From Sphaerochaeta halotolerans (GTDB taxonomy: Bacteria; Spirochaetota; Spirochaetia; Sphaerochaetales; Sphaerochaetaceae), in NCBI RefSeq assembly GCF_003429665.1, contig NZ_QUWK01000005.1:152323-216322 (forward strand): DNA of 64,000 nt, read 5' to 3'. How positions within the stretch are numbered: the stretch's first letter is position 1; every line of letters begins with the position of its first letter. The notes beneath the pieces were generated by a model that saw only the letters and a list, made by a program, of their open reading frames with translations, was not told where the DNA came from and did not search any database. Position numbers and translations under genes: made by a program. Positions 33,531 through 41,775 of this stretch are shown here, one piece after another.

Positions 33531-33947
33531 TCAAATCATGTAGGTAAACCATTCTGCCCTGGTCACTTCGGCTAACGATATGTTTTCAAATACCTTTCGT
33601 ACTTCCTGGTCCAAATTCTGGTAAAAGTGCAACCTGATAACCCTTTCAATGGCAGATTCTTGTCCTGGTGCTGTTTCTGCAAAGGTAATAGTTCCTTCCA
33701 GAAGATCGAGGACATCGTAGATGGCAATCTTCTCCGGGTTGCCCTTCAATTGATACCCGCCTCCAGAACCTTTGACTGAGGTCAAGAACCCACCACGAGT
33801 AAGCATAAGTGCCACCTGTTGCAAGTACTTCTCACTGAGCTCTTGACGACGAGCAACTTGGGAAAGGGCGACAGGACCTTCATTCCGATGTTCAGCCAAG
33901 TCTACAAGTAATCTCAAGCCGTATCGGCCGCGCGTGGATATTTTCAT
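33531..33947 (-). CDS. Rrf2-family regulator, cluster-free (CymR-like)
   Basis: 138-residue Rrf2 protein with a winged helix ('MKISTRGRYGLRLLVDLAEH', 'VARRQELSEKYLQQVALMLTRGGFL', 'GSGGGYQL'). It has no cysteine at all, so it cannot hold an Fe-S cluster. That matches CymR, the cysteine-metabolism repressor that senses O-acetylserine with CysK. Its gene lies directly upstream of cysK, supporting this role. The start overlaps the upstream Rrf2 gene by 4 bp. Confidence 0.88.
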   Translation of the reverse strand: MKISTRGRYGLRLLVDLAEHRNEGPVALSQVARRQELSEKYLQQVALMLTRGGFLTSVKGSGGGYQLKGNPEKIAIYDVLDLLEGTITFAETAPGQESAIERVIRLHFYQNLDQEVRKVFENISLAEVTRAEWFTYMI

Positions 33948-34351
33948 ATTCCTCCCCCCACTTCCTGTTCAACCAAGTGTGAGGCAAGGTCTTCTATATA
34001 GACCTGCTTTGAGTAATCTACTACAGCATTTTGTAGCAACGACCAAATCTGGTGCGTCTTGCAAGCTTCGGATCGCCCACAATCCTGACAAGGTGCAGGA
34101 TGAAAGTCACCTTCACTGGCGCTGAGAACATCGTGGCAAGTAATACCACTACGAGCGATTCGGTATCCACCCTGGACACCTCGTTCTGCAACGACGAGTT
34201 TTGCCCGTCTTAGAGGGATCATCAGCTGCTCCAGGTATCCACTGCTGATACCAGTCGCTTCACTGATTGAGCGTATGCTACAGTTCTCCTTGCAAGTGGC
34301 CAGATAGACCATGGTCTGCAACGAATACCTACCTTTAGTCGATAATTTCAT
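33944..34351 (-). CDS. Rrf2-family regulator with Fe-S ligand set (IscR-like)
   Basis: 135-residue Rrf2 protein starting 'MKLSTKGRYSLQTMVYLAT'. Unlike its neighbour it carries C88, C91, C97 and H100 ('CQDCGRSEACKTH'), the kind of ligand set that holds a [2Fe-2S] cluster in IscR/RsrR, though the first spacing (C-x2-C) is shorter than IscR's C-x5-C. It may sense iron-sulfur status, redox or NO. No ribosome-binding site precedes the ATG, and the promoter lies so close that the mRNA may be leaderless. The last 4 bp overlap the CymR-like gene. Confidence 0.87.
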   Translation of the reverse strand: MKLSTKGRYSLQTMVYLATCKENCSIRSISEATGISSGYLEQLMIPLRRAKLVVAERGVQGGYRIARSGITCHDVLSASEGDFHPAPCQDCGRSEACKTHQIWSLLQNAVVDYSKQVYIEDLASHLVEQEVGGGI

Positions 34352-34357
34352 ATCTAG

Positions 34358-34403
34358 AAGGTATCAGTAGGTAATCGTGACGTCAAGCATCTGACAGGTA
34401 TCA
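34358..34403 (-). promoter_or_regulatory. Promoter of the tandem Rrf2 genes with direct repeats
   Basis: On the minus strand TTGACG (34386-34381), a 17-bp spacer and TACCTT (34363-34358). TGATACCT occurs twice, over the -10 (34366-34359) and just upstream of the -35 (34403-34396), suggesting paired binding sites. The predicted start point is the A of ATG 34351. Confidence 0.5.
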
Positions 34404-34519
34404 ATAATTGTATACAAACAGTTCAACAAACACCCTATTTGTGCTACAATAGCTCTCATAATCATTAGTTAGATGGTATACAACACTCCTATGCAGGAGC
34501 AATGCATCAAGGATTTCCT

Positions 34520-35563
34520 ATGAATTTACTTCCATTACTCATATTGCATGGTGCCGGGGTGGCAGGAGCACTACTCTTACGGCGGTTACGCATACCTGCG
34601 GGGACCCTGATCGGAGCCCTTGTGGCAGTAATGATCCTCAATAGTTTTCAGTCAACTGCAACTACATACCCCAAAGACCTTCGGGTCTTTGTCCAGATTT
34701 TCAGTGGATTGGTGATAGGCACCCGATTCACCCGCGCAGATATCAAAACGCTGAAAACCATGGTTTTCCCTGTCATTATCCTTGTGGTGACGCTCCTCAC
34801 AACCAATCTCCTGTTCGCCTTCATCATGTATCATTTCACCAGCTTGAGTTTCATGACAAGTTTCTTTGCATGTGCACCTGGAGGCGTCTCTGATTTGGCG
34901 CTTGTTGCCACTGATTTCGGGGCAGTGATGGAACACGTTGCACTGTTGCAACTCTTCCGTTTGGTCTCTGTAATCATCGTATTCCCTCCTATGATCAGGG
35001 CGATGCTCAAGATTGATGAAACAGTTTCCCCTGCAAAAGAAAAATCACGTGCTGGATCATCCAAATCTGTCCCAAGTCACTGGTTCCTTGTTACCATTGC
35101 TTGTGCATTTGCAGGGGGATTGCTCTTGAATGCTGCAGGAATCCCTGCCGGTGCAATCCTCGGTTCCATCGTTGGGGTGGCACTCTTGAATCTAGCCAGT
35201 GACAAGGCAACCTACCCAAGAATTTTGAAAATGTTGGTACAAATTGCCGCTGGGTCCTACATTGGAAGTAGGATTACCATTCAAACATTGTTTGACATCA
35301 AGATTCTACTACTGCCTGCTGTGATTCTCACCATTGAGCTCTTTTTCATGGCTTTTTTCACTGCGGCAATTCTACACAAGATTTGCCACTTGGACTGGGC
35401 GACCAGTCTCTTCTCTTCCACTCCAGGAGGAATTCAGGAGATGGGGTTAATCAGTGACGAGTTGGGACTAGAGACCCCCAAAATCGTCCTGATGCATACA
35501 TTTCGCATCCTGGCGGTCCTGGGGGTTCTTCCCTTGATAGCCGGTCTTTTTGGTGGTATCTAG
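34520..35563 (+). CDS. AbrB-family membrane protein (putative transporter)
   Basis: 347-residue membrane protein made of two related halves, each of about five hydrophobic segments. The repeats show as 'LRIPAGTLIGALVAVMILN' and 'AGIPAGAILGSIVGVALLN', and as 'CAPGGVSDLALVATDFG' and 'STPGGIQEMGLISDELG'. This is the AbrB (formerly ammonia-monooxygenase-like) family; substrates are unproven. ATG 34520, with AAGGA six bases upstream, is preferred over ATG 34502. It is separated from the Rrf2 genes by a 168-bp divergent region and overlaps the convergent DUF1846 gene by 4 bp. Confidence 0.82.
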   Translation: MNLLPLLILHGAGVAGALLLRRLRIPAGTLIGALVAVMILNSFQSTATTYPKDLRVFVQIFSGLVIGTRFTRADIKTLKTMVFPVIILVVTLLTTNLLFAFIMYHFTSLSFMTSFFACAPGGVSDLALVATDFGAVMEHVALLQLFRLVSVIIVFPPMIRAMLKIDETVSPAKEKSRAGSSKSVPSHWFLVTIACAFAGGLLLNAAGIPAGAILGSIVGVALLNLASDKATYPRILKMLVQIAAGSYIGSRITIQTLFDIKILLLPAVILTIELFFMAFFTAAILHKICHLDWATSLFSSTPGGIQEMGLISDELGLETPKIVLMHTFRILAVLGVLPLIAGLFGGI

Positions 35564-37077
35564 GCTGGATTATACATGGATGAGGTAGGAAATCTGGGTT
35601 CACTGGTGACATTGAGGACCAGCTTTCTCAATCCCGAGGAGTCCCCACTACTTGGAATATGCGTCATGTGCACTTCACACCCTTGAAGGAGGGGAAGTAC
35701 ATCACTTGCTTTCTTGGCGTTCTCACTGATTGCACAGCTCATAGCAAGGCATATGAGCACCTCATCGAGATTCAGACTTACACCCCTTCCCTTAAGCACA
35801 TCACGCTTCATTGCTGTCACAGATTGCACAATAGCGGGTGAAATGAGATCAATCTCGTGATCAATATCCGCTAATACCTTCACAGCATTGAGAATCAAGG
35901 CTGATGAAGCGTGGAGGAACGGTGAGTTGCAACCAGTGACAATCCGTCCATCGGGCAACTCTATAGCCGCAGCACAAACTATTCCGTTTATGCCCTTGTT
36001 TCGTTCAATACCTCTCTCGAGAGCATGCTTGGCTGCGGGCACCACGTTACGGTTTTCACTCGACAGCTTGGCCCCCTCCATGATCGAGAGACTCCGCTCG
36101 ACTGTAACCTTGCTACCGATACCCTGAACATATTCACAGGCCGCCCGATAGTAACGTCTGATGATCTCCTGCTCGCCCGCTTTCCTGACGACCTCATCAT
36201 CGATGATGCCAAATCCACAACGATTGACCCCCATGTCGGTAGGGCTCTTATAGAGACACTCCTTGCCGGTAATCTTGCTCAATATCCGATTGAGCAGGGG
36301 ATAGGCTTCCAGATCCCTGGAATAGTTGACGGTAATCTGGTTGTAGGCACTTGCATGGAAGTGGTCGATAAGATTCTTGTCTCCAATATCAGCAGTTGCA
36401 CTCTCATAGGCAATATTCACAGGATGGTCAATCGGAAGATTCCAGATGGGAAAAGTCTCAAACTTTGAGTAACCACTATGTCGGCCAGCCCTGTAGTCAT
36501 GGTACATCTGGGAGAGGCAGGTGCCAAGCTTCCCTGAACCTGGTCCGGGACCGGTTACGATAACCACTGGTCGGTCGGTTTCAATGTAGGGATTTGCACC
36601 GTATCCTTCATCACTGACAATCAGATCTACATTATTCGGGTATCCATGAGTGGCGCGATGGGTATAGACGGTGATGCCACGTTGCTCAAGAATGTTCTTG
36701 AAGTGGACCGAGCCAGGTTCCTCGTCAAATCGGGTTATCACCACACGGGAGACCTTCAATCCCCACTTTGAGAAATCATCAATCATCTTGAACACATCAG
36801 TATCATAGGTGATACCGAAATCACTGCGCATTTTTCGTCGCTCAATATCTCCACTATGGATACAGATAATGACATCAATCTGTTCCTTGAGCGACTGAAA
36901 TACACGCATCTTCACATTAGGGTCGAATCCGGGAAGCACGCGCGATGCATGGTAGTCGAACAGGAGCTTGCCCCCACATTCCAGATAGAGCTTCCCATCA
37001 CTCTGTTTCACTCGCTCGAGGATATAGTGACGTTGCTCCTCTAGATACTTCTCGTTGTCAAATCCAATTGCACGCAC
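35560..37077 (-). CDS. DUF1846 (UPF0371) family protein
   Basis: 505 residues matching the full-length DUF1846 family: it begins 'IGFDNEKYLEEQRHYILERV' and contains 'GKLYLECGGKLLFDYHASRVLPGF', 'VIVTGPGPGSGKLGTCLSQMYHD' (a P-loop-like glycine-rich segment) and 'KSPTDMGVNRCGFGI'. The structure and distribution of the family suggest a cytosolic ATP/nucleotide-binding enzyme; its reaction is unknown to me. Start GTG 37077, with AGGGG about eight bases upstream. Last gene of a minus-strand run after the DJ-1-like gene (5-bp gap). Confidence 0.9.
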   Translation of the reverse strand: MRAIGFDNEKYLEEQRHYILERVKQSDGKLYLECGGKLLFDYHASRVLPGFDPNVKMRVFQSLKEQIDVIICIHSGDIERRKMRSDFGITYDTDVFKMIDDFSKWGLKVSRVVITRFDEEPGSVHFKNILEQRGITVYTHRATHGYPNNVDLIVSDEGYGANPYIETDRPVVIVTGPGPGSGKLGTCLSQMYHDYRAGRHSGYSKFETFPIWNLPIDHPVNIAYESATADIGDKNLIDHFHASAYNQITVNYSRDLEAYPLLNRILSKITGKECLYKSPTDMGVNRCGFGIIDDEVVRKAGEQEIIRRYYRAACEYVQGIGSKVTVERSLSIMEGAKLSSENRNVVPAAKHALERGIERNKGINGIVCAAAIELPDGRIVTGCNSPFLHASSALILNAVKVLADIDHEIDLISPAIVQSVTAMKRDVLKGRGVSLNLDEVLICLAMSCAISENAKKASDVLPLLQGCEVHMTHIPSSGDSSGLRKLVLNVTSEPRFPTSSMYNPA

Positions 37078-37082
37078 GCTAA

Positions 37083-37634
37083 TTACCCCTTATATTGCAG
37101 TTGTTCTGCTATGGTTTCTTTTGTATGTTGGTCAAAAAGTACACCAATAAGGGCCAATGAGAACGGCATGGCAGCTCCAGGTCCTTGACCGGTAACCAAC
37201 GACCCATCAATAATGAATGACTCGTTCTCAAGAACCAGTCCGGGACAATCTGCTTCGGACCCAGGGTAACCGGTTACTCGCTTACCATCCAACAGACCGG
37301 TCTTGCCAAGTACCACTGCAGGTGCTGCACAGATGGCTCCGACCACCCCGCTTTGTGCAGTTTCAATTACTTTTTCCAGTACTTCGTAAGATGCTGCAAG
37401 GTTCTTCGCTCCTTGGCCACCGCCGGGAAGCACAATGCAATCGAATGGTTTCTTCTTGCATGCGGATAGGGTGGTATCTGCCTTTACCACGATACCGTGG
37501 GAACCTTTCACTGCAAGGGTATCAAGGGATGCCACCGTGACGTTTGCACCACTCCGTCTGAGTAGGTCAATCGGAGTGACAGCCTCCACCTCCTCAAACC
37601 CTTCTGCTAAAATTACCAATACTGAGGGAACCAT
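37083..37634 (-). CDS. DJ-1/PfpI family protein
   Basis: 183-residue DJ-1 superfamily protein (DJ-1/YajL branch). Visible are 'VLVILAEGFEEVEAVTPIDLLRR' with the conserved Glu, 'LPGGGQGAKNL', and the nucleophile elbow 'GAICAAPAVVLG' with the reactive Cys. Family members act as glyoxalases/deglycases or redox chaperones. ATG 37634 with GGAGG upstream removes an overlap with the DAHP synthase gene that the longer frame would create, so it is preferred. 5-bp gap to the DUF1846 gene. Confidence 0.9.
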   Translation of the reverse strand: MVPSVLVILAEGFEEVEAVTPIDLLRRSGANVTVASLDTLAVKGSHGIVVKADTTLSACKKKPFDCIVLPGGGQGAKNLAASYEVLEKVIETAQSGVVGAICAAPAVVLGKTGLLDGKRVTGYPGSEADCPGLVLENESFIIDGSLVTGQGPGAAMPFSLALIGVLFDQHTKETIAEQLQYKG

Positions 37635-37651
37635 GATAAGACCTCCATTCT

Positions 37652-38728
37652 TCACAGCGGTTGAATGACACCGCCTTCTCTGCGAGCCTTGCGAAGTAGA
37701 TCGCAAGCATGGTGCACTATTCGTTCGGTCTCATCCCAACCGATACATGCATCGGTTACTGAGACACCATATTTCAAGGTTGATAAATCTTCAGGAATCT
37801 TCTGACATCCCTGTTCCAGATTGCTTTCCAACATAAAGCCACGAATTGCTTTTTCTCCCCAGGATACCTGGTCGATGAGCGAGCGTAGAACTCGTTTCTG
37901 TCGTTCGTAATGCTTCCTGGAGTTTGCATGACTGCAATCGATGATGATTGCAGGATTCACCCCCTCCTTCTGCATAAACAACCTAGCATTCTCCACATCA
38001 TCCTCATAGTAGTTGGGGCTTTGGTCCCCACCACGAAGAATCAAGTGACAACAATCATTGCCGGTTGTCCGGAAAATAGCACTGGCACCTTCCCCATCCA
38101 TACCAATGAATGAAGCCGGCTGAAGGGCACTCTTGATGGCGTTGATTGCATTATTCAGATCACCACTGGTGCTGTTCTTGAAACCTACAGCTACACTCAA
38201 GCCACTGGCAAGGTTGCGATGGATTTGACTCTCGGTTGTTCGTGCTCCAATCGAGGACCAACTCATCAATTCATCAATATACTGCGGAATAATGGGATCG
38301 AGGACTTCACAACCTACCGGTAATCCCAACTTGACTATGTCCAGCAAGAGAGATCTGGCAGCCAGAATGCCCCCACCAATATCATAGGAACCATCCATTT
38401 TTGGATCGAGGATCAATCCCTTCCAACCACCTACAGTCCGTGGTTTTTCAAAGTAGGTACGCATCACTACAAACATCTCATCCTCAATTTCGCTTGCAAG
38501 CTTCTTGAGTTTCTGTGCATATTCGAGCGCTGCATCGGGGTCATGCAGAGAACAGGGACCGATGATTGCAAGCAATCGTTGGTCCCTTCCCTGGATGATA
38601 TCGTTGACCGTCTGGCGGCTTCGACGAATGGATTCTGCGGTTTTCTCATCAACCGGCAGCAGGGAAACGACCTGCCGCGGCGTAGCAAGTGGTTCAACCT
38701 GCCTTATTCTGATATCTACGTTTGCCAT
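37652..38728 (-). CDS. aroG: 3-deoxy-7-phosphoheptulonate synthase (DAHP synthase, class I)
   Basis: First enzyme of the shikimate pathway, condensing phosphoenolpyruvate and erythrose 4-phosphate. 358 residues of the AroF/G/H type (E. coli 350). Family blocks are 'IIGPCSLHDPDAALEYA', 'MRTYFEKPRTVGGWKGL', 'ARTTESQIHRNLASGLS', 'DCSHANSRKHYERQ' and 'GVSVTDACIGWDET'. ATG 38728 with AAGGA nine bases upstream is preferred over the upstream frame. Which aromatic amino acid inhibits it cannot be told by eye, so the aroG symbol is provisional. Confidence 0.93.
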   Translation of the reverse strand: MANVDIRIRQVEPLATPRQVVSLLPVDEKTAESIRRSRQTVNDIIQGRDQRLLAIIGPCSLHDPDAALEYAQKLKKLASEIEDEMFVVMRTYFEKPRTVGGWKGLILDPKMDGSYDIGGGILAARSLLLDIVKLGLPVGCEVLDPIIPQYIDELMSWSSIGARTTESQIHRNLASGLSVAVGFKNSTSGDLNNAINAIKSALQPASFIGMDGEGASAIFRTTGNDCCHLILRGGDQSPNYYEDDVENARLFMQKEGVNPAIIIDCSHANSRKHYERQKRVLRSLIDQVSWGEKAIRGFMLESNLEQGCQKIPEDLSTLKYGVSVTDACIGWDETERIVHHACDLLRKARREGGVIQPL

Positions 38729-38774
38729 GTTGATTATTCCTTTCAGAAGGTATACCACGTCTCCGCGTTAAGGC

Positions 38775-40583
38775 TCAACCCTTTCCAGATTCCTTTACCG
38801 TATCATCCTTGCCTCTGGAGTACAGAAACCGCTTGATCTTCTGGGTTGGAGTCCTCTGGAACGGCTCTTCCTGCAACTTGGCACTGCTGATTCGGCTGAA
38901 AGCACTCAATTCCTTATTCACATCTTCGCGGATTTTTGCGATATATTTCAAGGCTTCATCCTTAGCCTCATTGACATTCAGAGCCATCTTTGTGGCAAAA
39001 GCCTCAATATCAATCTTGATCAAAGCAGCCAAGCTACCTTGCTCTGGAACGACCAACGATTCAGTTACAAAATCCTGATTGTTTATTACCGACTCAATCA
39101 GCTCAGGGTAGATATTCTCCCCTCCACTGCCAAGGATCATGGTCTTGATTCGTCCCTTGATAGAGAGTCTTCCGTGTTTGTCAAGGTAACCAAGGTCCCC
39201 TGTCCTGAAATAACCATCTTCGGTGAAACTTACCTTGTTCAGCTCAGGATTGTCATAATATCCTTGCATGACATTAGGCCCCTTCACCAAGATCTCGCCG
39301 ACACCAGTTTCCGGATCTGGATCTGCAAGTTTGACATCGACATGCTCCACCAATTTCCCGATAACTCCAACGTGATGCTTCTTGGGCTTGCCTCCCGCAA
39401 TCAAGGGAGCTGTTTCAGTCAGCCCATAGCCTTGTCCATACGGGAACTTTGCATCAGCGAGGAATAGTTCAACCTCTGGGTCAAGAGGAGCACCTCCAAT
39501 ACCAAAGAACTTCAGGTGCCCACCAAAGGTCAACTTCAGCTTCCGTCCAATAGCCTTGCTGATCAACGAACGGGTAAAGGAGTAGCGCATCCATTTTTTT
39601 ATCTTCTCATTACCCTTGGTAACAGGAAGAACGGCACTACGATATATCTTTTCAATAAGCAAGGGGACAGTCATGACAATCGTTGGCTTGACCTCTTTAA
39701 GCGCGGGGAGAAGAATCGACGTGGCAGGGGGTTTGCCAAGGAATACAATCTCACAACCACAGAGCAACTCCAATATTTGCCCGGTAGTAAACTCATAGAC
39801 ATGGCTCACCGGTAGGATTGAGAGCACCTTGGACTTGTGATTAAGGTCAACATAGACATCAGTGGAAATGTCAGCATTCCATACAAGGTTTTTGTGTGTA
39901 AGCATTACTCCCTTGCTATTACCAGTCGTGCCACTGGTATAAATCAGGGATGCCAAGTCGTCTTCCTGGGCAAGGGAAGCCTCACGTAGCTTCCTTCCTT
40001 TCTCATCAATTTTCCGGTGGCTGATATCCTTACCTGGCGCGGCGGCAAATTGCGTTTTGTCTTCAAGACCCTTTACGATATATGAGGGAATGTGGAAGAG
40101 GTCCTCCATCCTTACCAGATAGGAATCATTGGCTTGGACATACCCCTGTACCTTTTCAAAATGCTTGATGTTTACCACTACACCTTTCACCCCAGCATGT
40201 TCAAGAATCTGGGTGGTCTCCTTGGTTGAGAAATCCGGGAGGATGGGAACTGCAACACACCCAATAGAAGTAATACCGAAGTATGCAACCATCCAGGTGG
40301 GACAGCTCTCCCCCATTACCGCAATTTTGTCTCCACGGGAGAATCCCGCTTCCAGGAGCGTGATGGAGATGGCATCCTTCATCATCTTCAGCTGGGCATA
40401 GGTAATCTCACTGCCTTCCTCACGGTAGGTACGTAAGGCAATCCGGCCGCCATTGCGGCTGGCAGTACAATCAACCACTGCATCCATTGTATACTTATTA
40501 ACGGACTTCATCGTCAGCCCATCTTCGCGTTTGAGTTTTTTTATTCTCTTCAAGGACCATACTTCTGCTTGTTTTTTTTTCAT
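38775..40583 (-). CDS. Long-chain fatty-acid--CoA ligase (AMP-forming), paralogue 1
   Basis: 602-residue ANL-superfamily adenylating enzyme. The P-loop is 'LIYTSGTTGNSKGVMLTH'; then 'GQGYGLTETAPLIA', 'YFRTGDLGYLDKHGRLSIKGRIK' and the catalytic Lys region 'TPTQKIKRFLY'. It resembles FadD15-type long-chain acyl-CoA synthetases, which activate exogenous fatty acids. ATG 40583 with GAGGTG just upstream is preferred; its start overlaps the upstream metallo-beta-lactamase gene's stop by 4 bp. One of three such paralogues in the window. Confidence 0.87.
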   Translation of the reverse strand: MKKKQAEVWSLKRIKKLKREDGLTMKSVNKYTMDAVVDCTASRNGGRIALRTYREEGSEITYAQLKMMKDAISITLLEAGFSRGDKIAVMGESCPTWMVAYFGITSIGCVAVPILPDFSTKETTQILEHAGVKGVVVNIKHFEKVQGYVQANDSYLVRMEDLFHIPSYIVKGLEDKTQFAAAPGKDISHRKIDEKGRKLREASLAQEDDLASLIYTSGTTGNSKGVMLTHKNLVWNADISTDVYVDLNHKSKVLSILPVSHVYEFTTGQILELLCGCEIVFLGKPPATSILLPALKEVKPTIVMTVPLLIEKIYRSAVLPVTKGNEKIKKWMRYSFTRSLISKAIGRKLKLTFGGHLKFFGIGGAPLDPEVELFLADAKFPYGQGYGLTETAPLIAGGKPKKHHVGVIGKLVEHVDVKLADPDPETGVGEILVKGPNVMQGYYDNPELNKVSFTEDGYFRTGDLGYLDKHGRLSIKGRIKTMILGSGGENIYPELIESVINNQDFVTESLVVPEQGSLAALIKIDIEAFATKMALNVNEAKDEALKYIAKIREDVNKELSAFSRISSAKLQEEPFQRTPTQKIKRFLYSRGKDDTVKESGKG

Positions 40584-41356
40584 ACTTGCACCTCGTTTAT
40601 TGGTCCATACCACTGATTCTTCCTGCACACCGTAAAGGGAAGGTCAGTTTTAGACTGGACTGCCTTCTCTAGGATTGCAGGATCGTTGTTACATTCAGAG
40701 AGATGGATGAAATAGACATGTTCACCCTTGAAGCCGCTCGTACAGAGAAACTGCAAGGCTTGTTCATTGGACAGATGTCCCTGATCTCCTGAAATCCTAC
40801 GCTTCAACATTGCAGGATAGGGACCGGTTTTCAACATCTGCTCATCATAATTTGCTTCTAAAAATAGAATATTGGCATCACCGGCCAGTAACATTTGCTG
40901 TTCACTGGTGACACCCGTATCGGTCAATACCATATAATGGGTATTCTGATGCATGATATACCACCCCACAGACCCCCCACTGTCGTGGCTTGTTTCAAAA
41001 CAGAACAGGGAGAAGGAGCCGACTTCAACAAGCTCTGAGGTACAGACTGTTTGCAGTCTTCCCATTGGAATACCCAGCTTTTCCATCAACAAAGATTGCT
41101 CTGAGACCATAGCATCGTGAGCGTAAACAGGTATGGGTAGTCTTCTGGAGAGTACGCCAACGCCCCGTGCATGGTCTGGATGGAGATGGGTGAGAAATAC
41201 TGCCTGCACTGAAGAGAGTGGCACAGAGAATCGTTGGAGACGTCTGGTGAGTTCGATGACGCTGTAGCCCTGGTCGATCAAGAGAGAGACCGTACCATCG
41301 GTAAAAAGATAACTGTTTCCATTGGATCCGCTGCCCAGAACCGCATAACGAACCAT
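40580..41356 (-). CDS. Metallo-beta-lactamase-fold hydrolase (YycJ/WalJ type)
   Basis: 258-residue MBL-fold enzyme beginning 'MVRYAVLGSGSNGNSYLF', typical of the YycJ/WalJ group (putative exonucleases or phosphodiesterases). The metal site is 'THLHPDHARG' (HxHxDH) with later 'SHDSGGSVG', 'LTDTG' and a C-terminal His ('FIHLSE'). ATG 41356 overlaps the stop of the upstream ArsC/Spx-like gene by one base (TGATG), so it is translationally coupled. The substrate is unknown. Confidence 0.88.
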   Translation of the reverse strand: MVRYAVLGSGSNGNSYLFTDGTVSLLIDQGYSVIELTRRLQRFSVPLSSVQAVFLTHLHPDHARGVGVLSRRLPIPVYAHDAMVSEQSLLMEKLGIPMGRLQTVCTSELVEVGSFSLFCFETSHDSGGSVGWYIMHQNTHYMVLTDTGVTSEQQMLLAGDANILFLEANYDEQMLKTGPYPAMLKRRISGDQGHLSNEQALQFLCTSGFKGEHVYFIHLSECNNDPAILEKAVQSKTDLPFTVCRKNQWYGPINEVQV

Positions 41357-41691
41357 CAGAGTGCTCCCCATGCTGTCAGTACCGCAGGATCATACCCAAG
41401 GTGCACCTTGCCCTTGCATCGAAGCACCGGTGTTTTCAACAGCTGGGGATGTGCCACCAACTCTTCAGCTGCATCATAACTTCTCCAGGCATATCCTTCT
41501 TTAATAAAGTAGGCACTTGCTTCATCCAGCAGGTCTTCTGCGCTATACGCGCTAAAAAGCGAACGCCACTCTCCATCGGAGAGTGTACGTTGTCCCAAGT
41601 CAACAAACTGGAATGCAAGGTTGCGCTCCTTGCAACTCCTGATTGCCTTTGCTGTCTCTTTGCACTTTTTTGTTCCGATAATCTGAATCAT
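41356..41691 (-). CDS. ArsC/Spx-family thioredoxin-fold protein
   Basis: 111-residue protein of the arsenate reductase (ArsC)/Spx/YffB family. Active-site Cys10 lies in 'IIGTKKCKETAKAI', followed by 'FQFVDL' and 'LLKTPVLRCKGKVHLGY' (cis-Pro loop region; 'RPVL' replaced by 'TPVL'). Having only one active-site Cys (CKET) suggests a glutathione/mycothiol-dependent or regulatory (YffB-like) protein rather than CxxC Spx. Upstream of and coupled to the MBL-fold gene. Confidence 0.85.
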   Translation of the reverse strand: MIQIIGTKKCKETAKAIRSCKERNLAFQFVDLGQRTLSDGEWRSLFSAYSAEDLLDEASAYFIKEGYAWRSYDAAEELVAHPQLLKTPVLRCKGKVHLGYDPAVLTAWGAL

Positions 41692-41775
41692 GCCTTCCCC
41701 TGTTGTCTCACTACATCTTCATAGTATAGTAGACAGGGTAAAAAGGCAAGAAACCAGACAGATTGCTGAAATATG

